10,894 nucleotides of DNA, taken from assembly GCA_964429875.1 (NCBI GenBank), contig CAYSDL010000046.1, positions 1-10,894 on the forward strand, in the 5' to 3' direction. Below are positions 6,802 through 10,894 of this stretch, one piece after another (position 1 is the first letter of the stretch; every line of letters begins with the position of its first letter). This DNA comes from CAYSDL01 sp964429875. GTDB lineage: Bacteria > Fidelibacterota > Marinisomatia > SCGC-AAA003-L08 > D37C17. A program made the position numbers and the translations under genes. Below the pieces are notes generated by a model. It did no database searches. It saw nothing but the letters and a program-made list of their open reading frames with translations, and was not told the origin of the DNA.

Positions 6802-7412
6802 TGAGAGCTTTATTAATAACTTCGATGATGTTAACATTCCTTTTATGTGATGAAATAGAGACTAACCTAATATCAGAAAATGAGGAAAATTCTTTTCAGG
6901 AACACATAAGTTTAATTGTGCATGAAAGTTTGATTAATACATTCTTTCAAAATATGGGAAAGATTCAAGGAGAAGGGACAAGTTCTGTTGTTGATTATAC
7001 ATGGTATCTTCTAGATCCACGTGTAGAAATAGAAAAAGAAGGAGCTTCTTTTCATGGAAAAGTTAGAATTAAAGGAAATAATTTCAGAGTAACCCGAGAT
7101 TTAGTTGGAAGTGTCAATATAACCTATGATAAAGAAACTAATATACTGAATATACAGGTAGATAAAGCAGATGTAATATTAGATGTAGATATTTTTGGTC
7201 AGAATGTTATTCTTGGAACACTTGATATAGCAAAATATTTCACTAAATCTTTAAAGCTAGATGGTCCCCAAGGTATTGCAAATGAAGTTGAATTTACATT
7301 GCCTTCAGGACAAATGAAAAAAATGAAGGTACAGGTTGCATCATATGATCTAAAACTTCAAAAAGATGAAGTAAAAGTTTCTACTTCATTAGAATTTAAA
7401 GAGATCAAGTAA
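6801..7412 (+). CDS. Exported beta-rich protein of unknown function
   Basis: The 203-residue protein begins at the ATG of TAATG, sharing one base with the dehydrogenase stop, so translation is probably coupled. Residues 1-16 are hydrophobic and end in Cys16 (FLLC), a poor lipobox, so either an ordinary signal peptide or an atypical lipoprotein. From about residue 35 the chain alternates hydrophobic strands with charged turns: 'HISLIVHESLINTFFQNM', 'YTWYLLDPRVEIEKEGASF', 'HGKVRIKG', 'LNIQVDKADVILDVDIFG'. An opening helix with 'LIN' followed by long amphipathic strands recalls TULIP-like or YceB-type lipid-binding folds, but this is a shape impression only and I recognise no named family. Its pairing with the dehydrogenase suggests a shared envelope role. 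Confidence 0.7.
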   Translation: MRALLITSMMLTFLLCDEIETNLISENEENSFQEHISLIVHESLINTFFQNMGKIQGEGTSSVVDYTWYLLDPRVEIEKEGASFHGKVRIKGNNFRVTRDLVGSVNITYDKETNILNIQVDKADVILDVDIFGQNVILGTLDIAKYFTKSLKLDGPQGIANEVEFTLPSGQMKKMKVQVASYDLKLQKDEVKVSTSLEFKEIK

Positions 7413-7416
7413 GATA

Positions 7417-7890
7417 TTAATTCGTTCTGAAAGATGTTGTCTTATAAATAGAGTTATAGTAAGAAAAATCTAAAGATTTTCCCCCAGCCCCAGCAAGAAC
7501 CATATTTGTCATTTTAACATTATTTTTACCACTAGGATAAGTAGTGTCTATACTAATCAGCATATGCTCTCCAGAAGGAATTGATTTTCCTTCAAATGAA
7601 AATGATAACAATACTCTTTCATTATTTGAAATATTAAAACCCTCTCTGTTTAGCACTCCACCATCAGTATTGCCTAAAGTAGCACCTTCAAATTCAAATT
7701 GAAAACCATAGACATCGTCTACGCTATCCATCCAAATATCCATTTTTGAATCTTGAAAATCAATCCAGATAACATTATCTTCAAGTGTCATAGGCTTTTC
7801 AAATGAATCTTTATCCTGGTTCATAACAATTAGAGCCATGCATACTACGGTTATAATTCCTACTATTACTGTGCTTGAATTTTTTGACAT
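7417..7890 (-). CDS. Membrane-anchored single cohesin-like module protein
   Basis: The 157-residue protein has an uncleaved-looking N-terminal membrane helix (about residues 7-24, 'TVIVGIITVVCMALIVM') and one extracytoplasmic domain. Residues 59-146 parallel the cohesin-like modules of the large secreted gene: 'VYGFQFEFEGATL' against 'IGGFQWDVDGATV', then 'GG....GF', 'VLLSFSFEGKSIPSGEHMLISI' against the 'TVLGFSFTGG..AGCGTLTQM' stretch, and 'SLDFSYYNS' against 'AVDVTYYEN'. It lacks the Cys of 'AGCGT'. The start has AAGGA at about 7899-7903 on the minus strand. It is 14 bases downstream of a four-helix membrane gene, so the two are probably an operon, and it converges on the gene ending at 7412 with only four bases between stops. 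The partner or ligand is unknown. Confidence 0.75.
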   Translation of the reverse strand: MSKNSSTVIVGIITVVCMALIVMNQDKDSFEKPMTLEDNVIWIDFQDSKMDIWMDSVDDVYGFQFEFEGATLGNTDGGVLNREGFNISNNERVLLSFSFEGKSIPSGEHMLISIDTTYPSGKNNVKMTNMVLAGAGGKSLDFSYYNSIYKTTSFRTN

Positions 7891-7904
7891 AATTTAGTTC
7901 CTTT

Positions 7905-8297
7905 TTAAAAGTTAAAAATTTCCTGAAGTGATTTAAACATTATAAATAGCCATACCAGTACATATAACCCAATCATATTCCAATTTATTTTTGACAAATC
8001 ATAATGTTGTAATATGTTTGTTCCCATAAGTCCAGCATTAATTAAAAATGAAATGAACATAGCAACTGCAACAATTTGCGTGTATGAAATATCCGAGTTA
8101 GTCCTTATGAAATATAATATTACAATTGAAATAAATAAGTAAATACTGAAGTATATCCATGGTTTTTTACTTATGGATGACTTGTAAGATTCTAAAAAAG
8201 AATCAAAAGAAGTTCTCTTAAACAGCATGAATGATAATTTTATAATAGTTATTGCTATTACAATAAGAGCAATTATTTGTATAGTATTAAATTTCAT
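7905..8297 (-). CDS. Four-helix integral membrane protein of unknown function
   Basis: The 130-residue protein has four predicted membrane helices at about residues 7-26, 46-65, 73-96 and 106-123, with a basic cytoplasmic-looking loop between the first two ('FKRTSFDSFLESYKSSISKK'). I recognise no family. Its ATG at 8295-8297 has no Shine-Dalgarno; the leader is almost pure A/T. It is the first gene of a two-gene minus-strand unit with the cohesin-like module protein, and diverges from the HMA operon across an 85-base gap. Membrane location is well supported by the sequence; any role as a platform for its neighbour is a guess. Confidence 0.7.
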   Translation of the reverse strand: MKFNTIQIIALIVIAITIIKLSFMLFKRTSFDSFLESYKSSISKKPWIYFSIYLFISIVILYFIRTNSDISYTQIVAVAMFISFLINAGLMGTNILQHYDLSKINWNMIGLYVLVWLFIMFKSLQEIFNF

Positions 8298-8382
8298 ATA
8301 ATAAATTTAATATAGTTTGTTAAAAAAAAGTTAGAATTTTAAATTTACAACGTAATATTTATATCTAATTAAAGAGGATAAA
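8298..8382. promoter_or_regulatory. Divergent intergenic region
   Basis: These 85 A/T-rich bases separate divergent genes and must hold both promoters. On the plus strand TTGTTA (8317-8322) and TAAATT (8340-8345) have a 17-base spacer and match four of six consensus bases each, giving a leader of about 30 bases before the ATG at 8383. A GAGG at about 8374-8377 is the likely ribosome site. The minus-strand promoter cannot be placed. Confidence 0.35.
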
Positions 8383-8709
8383 ATGAAAAATATAATTATA
8401 CTTTTATTATTTGTTGTTTTTGCTTTTTCTCATGATGTATCAAAGTCTTTCAAAGTAGAAGGTATGCATTGTGATTATGGTTGTGTACAAAAAATAAAAA
8501 CTGCAGTTACTGCATTAGAGGGAGTACAAACTTGTGACGTTGATTTCAGACAAAAAAAGATGACAGTTGTTTTTAATGATGATAAATTAACCTCAGAAGG
8601 TATAATTGCATCATTAGATGAAAACACTACATTTATTACTACTATAATAGAAGATGAGAAAAAAAGTTTTTGGTCTAAGCTTAAAGGTATGTTTAAGGGA
8701 AAAAGTTAG
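8383..8709 (+). CDS. Exported single-domain HMA-type heavy-metal-binding protein (CxxxC variant)
   Basis: The 108-residue protein has a signal peptide (residues 1 to about 16, 'IIILLLFVVFAFS') and one HMA fold at about 21-91: 'KSFKVEGMHCDYGC' (Cys30, Cys34), helix 'VQKIKTAVTALEGV', strand 'CDVDFRQKKMTVVF', then 'SEGIIASLDENTTF'. The usual HMA loop is GMxCxxC; here it is GMHC-DYG-C with three residues between the cysteines. I recall similar GCxxxGC-style loops in other FCB-group exported HMA proteins, so it is a variant, not damage. The tail 'KKSFWSKLKGMFKGKS' is basic and amphipathic. Copper or another soft metal is the likely ligand by family. It heads an operon whose next gene begins three bases on. 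Confidence 0.88.
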   Translation: MKNIIILLLFVVFAFSHDVSKSFKVEGMHCDYGCVQKIKTAVTALEGVQTCDVDFRQKKMTVVFNDDKLTSEGIIASLDENTTFITTIIEDEKKSFWSKLKGMFKGKS

Positions 8710-8712
8710 ATA

Positions 8713-9087
8713 ATGCTAAAAACAGGTATTCTTCTTGGCTCATTTTTTGCATTTTCAACTGTTGTCCTTGGAGCATTTGGTGCGCACGCTCTTAAAGATC
8801 AATTAAATGAATACGGGAAATCTATCTATGAAAAAGCTGTTTTATATCAGATGTTTCATTCATTAGGAATATTATTTGTTGCATTATTAGATCAATATAT
8901 TGAAACAGCAAACTTTTCTTTAAGCATTTGGTTTTTTGCTGGAGGTATTTTATTGTTTTCAGGCAGTTTATATATTCTTGCAGTTTCACAAATTAAGTGG
9001 CTAGGAGCAATTACTCCGATAGGTGGTATTTTATTTATTATTGGGTGGGCCTTAGTTTTTTATAAAACTTTGACTGCAAATATATAA
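8713..9087 (+). CDS. DUF423 family integral membrane protein
   Basis: The 124-residue protein matches the DUF423 (YgdD-like) family in length and motifs: 'LGAFGAHALKDQL' at about 19-31, 'YQMFHSLGIL' at about 45-54, 'GGILLFSGSLYIL' at about 77-89 and 'ITPIGGILFIIGW' at about 101-113. Four membrane helices are visible at about 4-25, 42-60, 70-92 and 98-119. The biochemical function of the family is not established to my knowledge. The ATG is three bases after the HMA stop and the stop is immediately followed by the next ATG, so it is firmly inside the operon and probably translationally coupled. Confidence 0.9.
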   Translation: MLKTGILLGSFFAFSTVVLGAFGAHALKDQLNEYGKSIYEKAVLYQMFHSLGILFVALLDQYIETANFSLSIWFFAGGILLFSGSLYILAVSQIKWLGAITPIGGILFIIGWALVFYKTLTANI

Positions 9088-9486
9088 ATGTCTGAGATTA
9101 ATGTAGAGTATACTGGAGATCTTAGGACAAAATCAATCCATGTTGATTCTGGAGATGTGATAACCACAGATGCTCCTAGAGATAATAATGGATTAGGTAG
9201 AAAGTTTTCCCCTACAGATTTAGTTGCTTCATCCCTTGGAAGTTGTTTATTAACTATCATGGGTATTGTGGCTAAAAGACATCAAATAGATATGATCGGA
9301 AGTTATGCAAGAATAAAAAAAACAATGTCAGAGAATCCAAGAAGAATTTCTAATATAGATGTTGATATTATTATGAAAGAAAATTTAAATGATAAAGATA
9401 TTAATATTCTTAAAAATGCATCTAAACACTGTCCTGTTCACAATAGTTTAAGTGAAAATATGGATATAAAAATTAATTTTAGGTAA
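9088..9486 (+). CDS. OsmC/Ohr-family thiol peroxidase
   Basis: The 132-residue protein has the two family cysteines: Cys53 in 'SLGSCLLTIMGIVAKRH' and Cys115 in 'KHCPVHNSL'. The N-terminal strands ('INVEYTGDLRTKSIHVDSG') and the 'GLGRKFSPTDLVASSL' loop are also typical. The HCPVHN form puts it with the general OsmC-like branch (YhfA/SACOL1771 style) more than with classical Ohr. Members reduce organic hydroperoxides in the cytoplasm through the Cys pair. The start codon follows the preceding stop with no gap, showing tight coupling. An antioxidant next to a metal-binding exported protein fits an oxidative or metal stress operon, though the link is only by position. Confidence 0.92.
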   Translation: MSEINVEYTGDLRTKSIHVDSGDVITTDAPRDNNGLGRKFSPTDLVASSLGSCLLTIMGIVAKRHQIDMIGSYARIKKTMSENPRRISNIDVDIIMKENLNDKDINILKNASKHCPVHNSLSENMDIKINFR

Positions 9487-9490
9487 AACT

Positions 9491-10132
9491 ATGTTAAAAC
9501 AGAAACATTTTATTGATTCACATAAAGGGATTACACCTCTTTTTATCATCTTACTTATATCAATTTATGACCAATGGCAGAATATGGATGCAATGCTATA
9601 TCTTGCATTACACGGAACATATGGTGTTTTGTGGATTACTAAAAGTTGTATATATCCTGATAGACAATGGGAATCTAGAACACCTGTTTGGTATGGTCTT
9701 ACTATATGGTTTGGTTTATCTTTATATTGGATTTCACCATATATTATTACATCAGGCAATCATTTTATACCTATGAGTATTGAAAATAATATAGTTTTTT
9801 CAGCATCATGTGTGATTGTTTATATTTTTGGCATATTTCTTCATTTTACCTCGGATATGCAAAAGTATGTATATTTAAAATTAAAACCAGGACATTTAAT
9901 TACAGAAGAGATGTTTGCAAAATCTAGAAATACAAATTACCTAGGAGAGCTTTGTATATATCTCGGATTTTCTTTGATTTCTAAAGATTGGGCATCTCTA
10001 ATTGGTCTATTCCTCATAATAAGTATCATCTGGATTCCAAACATTTTAAAGAAAGATAAATCTTTATCGAGATATCCAGAATTCGATAATTATAAAAAAA
10101 AATCCAAACGTTTTTTCCCCTATATATTCTAA
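9491..10132 (+). CDS. Integral membrane protein of the ICMT / steroid 5-alpha-reductase-like (DUF1295) group
   Basis: The 213-residue protein has five or six hydrophobic helices (about 14-30, 35-52, 66-90, 97-120, 149-165, 168-184). The C-terminal part carries the family signature: 'YVYLKLKPGHLITEEMF', 'RNTNYLGELCIYLGFSL', then 'ISIIWIPNILKKDKSL', 'YPEFDNYKKKSKRFFPYIF'. This R-x-x-NYLGE block, a Y..Y spacing and a terminal F-x-P are shared by isoprenylcysteine carboxyl methyltransferases, which bind S-adenosylmethionine, and by DUF1295/steroid-reductase-like proteins, which use NADPH. I cannot decide between methyl transfer and reduction. The gene starts four bases after the OsmC stop and ends the operon; a CRP/FNR-like dyad begins just after its stop. 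Confidence 0.8.
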   Translation: MLKQKHFIDSHKGITPLFIILLISIYDQWQNMDAMLYLALHGTYGVLWITKSCIYPDRQWESRTPVWYGLTIWFGLSLYWISPYIITSGNHFIPMSIENNIVFSASCVIVYIFGIFLHFTSDMQKYVYLKLKPGHLITEEMFAKSRNTNYLGELCIYLGFSLISKDWASLIGLFLIISIIWIPNILKKDKSLSRYPEFDNYKKKSKRFFPYIF

Positions 10133-10133
10133 T

Positions 10134-10147
10134 TTGATTTAGATCAC
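10134..10147. promoter_or_regulatory. CRP/FNR-family operator-like dyad, upstream copy
   Basis: TTGAT-TTAG-ATCAC matches the FNR consensus TTGAT-N4-ATCAA at nine of ten positions. Read as a CRP site (10133-10148, TTTGA-N6-TCACA) it also matches nine of ten. Its centre is about 64 bases before the start point expected from the TATAAT at 10193-10198, near the classical class I activator position. Which family member binds is not decidable from sequence. Confidence 0.5.
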
Positions 10148-10161
10148 ATTATTTAAAAAAT

Positions 10162-10175
10162 TTGTTGTAAATCAC
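10162..10175. promoter_or_regulatory. CRP/FNR-family operator-like dyad, downstream copy
   Basis: TTGTT-GTAA-ATCAC matches the FNR consensus at eight of ten positions and shares the TTGnT-N4-ATCAC form with the copy 28 bases upstream. It covers the place where a -35 element would sit, and no good -35 is present there, as expected for an activator-dependent promoter. Confidence 0.4.
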
Positions 10176-10192
10176 TTTTTTCTATTTTGTTA

Positions 10193-10198
10193 TATAAT
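10193..10198 (+). promoter_or_regulatory. -10 element TATAAT
   Basis: A perfect TATAAT lies 24 bases before the ATG at 10223, giving a short leader of about 18 bases that still contains the Shine-Dalgarno. The -35 region is poor and is overlapped by the downstream CRP/FNR-like dyad. Confidence 0.45.
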
Positions 10199-10210
10199 AA
10201 CTTTCAAAAA

Positions 10211-10217
10211 AAGGAGG
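10211..10217 (+). promoter_or_regulatory. Strong ribosome binding site AAGGAGG
   Basis: A perfect AAGGAGG lies five bases before the ATG at 10223. It selects this start over the upstream in-frame TTG at 10187, which lies inside or before the -10 region. It is one of only two such perfect sites in the window, which suggests high expression. Confidence 0.75.
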
Positions 10218-10222
10218 TTGTT

Positions 10223-10519
10223 ATGAAAGCAACATACTCTGAAAAAAAACAAATAAAAAATAATGTAAATAATGAATCTTACATACAAGAACTTTGTGAT
10301 CAATCCCCTTTTTTAATTATTAATACACCTTGTGGTGTAGGGAAATACAAGTTCAATAAAATAGGTTATGATAATAATAATAGTTTAGTCCTCGAGTATA
10401 TACTTATTAGAGATGACAAGTATAAAGACTCAAATGTTATTGTAGATAAATTAGGTCAATTTTATTATTTATCTGCTACTCAGCTTCTTTATGCATTCAA
10501 ATATTATGCAAATACTTAA
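10223..10519 (+). CDS. Conserved-looking small protein of unknown function (98 residues)
   Basis: I do not recognise this protein. It has no signal peptide or membrane helix, so it is probably cytoplasmic. The N-terminus is polar and Lys/Asn-rich (residues 1-20). Residues 28-48 ('SPFLIINTPCGVGKYKFNKIG') and 56-63 ('LVLEYILI') look like strands of a small beta-containing domain, followed by 'DKLGQFYYLSATQLLYAFKYY', a likely C-terminal helix. There are two Cys (25 and 37); the 'PCGVGKYK' turn is the most motif-like part but is too short to be a P-loop. The gene stands alone between a possible CRP/FNR-controlled promoter with a perfect Shine-Dalgarno and a candidate hairpin at its stop, so it is probably a single-gene, condition-dependent and well-translated unit. 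Confidence 0.75.
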   Translation: MKATYSEKKQIKNNVNNESYIQELCDQSPFLIINTPCGVGKYKFNKIGYDNNNSLVLEYILIRDDKYKDSNVIVDKLGQFYYLSATQLLYAFKYYANT

Positions 10520-10538
10520 TCATATTTAATAGTATTTG
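10509..10538 (+). terminator. Candidate terminator hairpin spanning the stop codon
   Basis: CAAATACT (10509-10516) pairs perfectly with AGTATTTG (10531-10538), with a possible extra G-U pair, around a 14-base loop that begins with the TAA stop. TTTCTTC follows. The stem is eight pairs but A/T-rich, so its stability is modest. Confidence 0.35.
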
Positions 10539-10589
10539 TTTCTTCAAAACATAAAAACATACTAATTTACTCTGCAAATTCAGGGTAAT

Positions 10590-10894
10590 ATGTCGAAAAA
10601 TAAGTTTAAAAAAGTAGATAGTAGAGTAGACTTCATCAAACTAGAACATGAGGTTCTAGAAAAATGGAAAAAGGAAGATACCTTTAATCAATTAAGAAAA
10701 AAGAATGAGGGTAATAAGAAGTGGTCTTTTCTTGATGGTCCTATAACTGCTAATAATCCAATGGGTGTTCACCATGCTTGGGGAAGAACATTAAAAGATG
10801 TTTTTCAAAGATATCATGCTATGAAAGGTTATGATCTTAGATATCAAAATGGATTTGATTGTCAAGGATTATGGGTAGAGATTGAAGTTGAAAA
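10590..10894 (+). CDS. ileS: Isoleucyl-tRNA synthetase, N-terminal part (3' cut by window end)
   Basis: The first 101 residues are visible. After an N-terminal extension with 'LEHEVLEKWKKEDTFNQL' comes the class I catalytic opening: 'WSFLDGPITANNPMGVHHAWGR', then 'TLKDVFQRYHAMKGYDLRYQ' and 'NGFDCQGLWVEIEVE'. These align with GPPFANG-xx-HIGH-AL..xLKD, RYxxMxGY and GWDCHGLPxE of IleRS. Position by position, HIGH corresponds here to G59-V60-H61-H62, that is, the first and third signature residues are exchanged. An altered GXHH signature is known, from memory, in a subset of bacterial type 2 IleRS. The enzyme charges tRNA-Ile in the cytoplasm. The ATG has an AGGG at about 10582-10585. IleRS is preferred over ValRS or LeuRS because of the 'NGFDCQGL' block and the family of NPMGVHH sequences I remember, but the rest of the protein is needed. 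Confidence 0.88.
   Translation, partial: MSKNKFKKVDSRVDFIKLEHEVLEKWKKEDTFNQLRKKNEGNKKWSFLDGPITANNPMGVHHAWGRTLKDVFQRYHAMKGYDLRYQNGFDCQGLWVEIEVE

Noticed and set aside
9060..9260. Minus-strand 66-codon frame over the start of the OsmC gene
   Set aside because: It is antisense to well-supported OsmC coding sequence and has no independent support.
9565..9759. Minus-strand and alternate plus-strand frames within 9491-10132
   Set aside because: They overlap a gene with a clear membrane-enzyme signature and show no signal or ribosome site of their own.
10187..10222. TTG at 10187 as start of the 98-residue protein's gene
   Set aside because: It lies upstream of the TATAAT and has no ribosome site; ATG 10223 has a perfect AAGGAGG.

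Overview
The window reads as chromosomal sequence from an AT-rich marine bacterium of the FCB group, most like candidate phylum Marinimicrobia (SAR406). This is an inference from three things: the first gene ends in a type IX secretion (T9SS)-style tail with YPNPFNP; that gene also carries cohesin-like modules, 'GCTDxxACNYD' cysteine motifs and extreme Asp/Glu content; and several genes lack a clear Shine-Dalgarno. A run of exactly 100 Ns (2868-2967) marks a scaffold join, so this is a draft or metagenome assembly. Genes are tightly packed and no intergenic stretch exceeds 100 bases. I see no tRNA, rRNA, CRISPR array or insertion sequence.

Layout. (1) 1-3885: the 3' part of a giant secreted, acidic, Cys-rich modular protein, open at the left edge and interrupted by the gap. 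(2) 3942-5573: a likely operon of His-rich lipoprotein, ECF sigma factor, short single-helix membrane protein (probable anti-sigma factor) and periplasmic Spy/CpxP-like helical protein; it looks like an envelope or metal stress sensing module. (3) 5617-7412: a secreted PQQ-type glucose/sorbosone dehydrogenase overlapping by one base a secreted beta-rich protein of unknown function. (4) 8297-7417, minus strand: a four-helix membrane protein followed by a membrane-anchored protein that is essentially one cohesin-like module of the type found in the giant protein. (5) 8383-10132: a compact operon of exported HMA metal-binding protein, DUF423 membrane protein, OsmC-family peroxidase and an ICMT/steroid-reductase-like membrane protein. 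(6) 10223-10519: a 98-residue protein of unknown function with a strong ribosome binding site and two CRP/FNR-type dyads upstream. (7) 10590-10894: the start of an isoleucyl-tRNA synthetase whose HIGH signature reads GVHH.

The best candidates for something new are the interlocked domain architecture of the giant protein together with the stand-alone membrane-anchored copy of its module, the sigma/anti-sigma/sensor/His-rich lipoprotein cassette, and the CRP/FNR-like control region in front of the 98-residue orphan. None is proven by sequence reading alone; each has a stated test.
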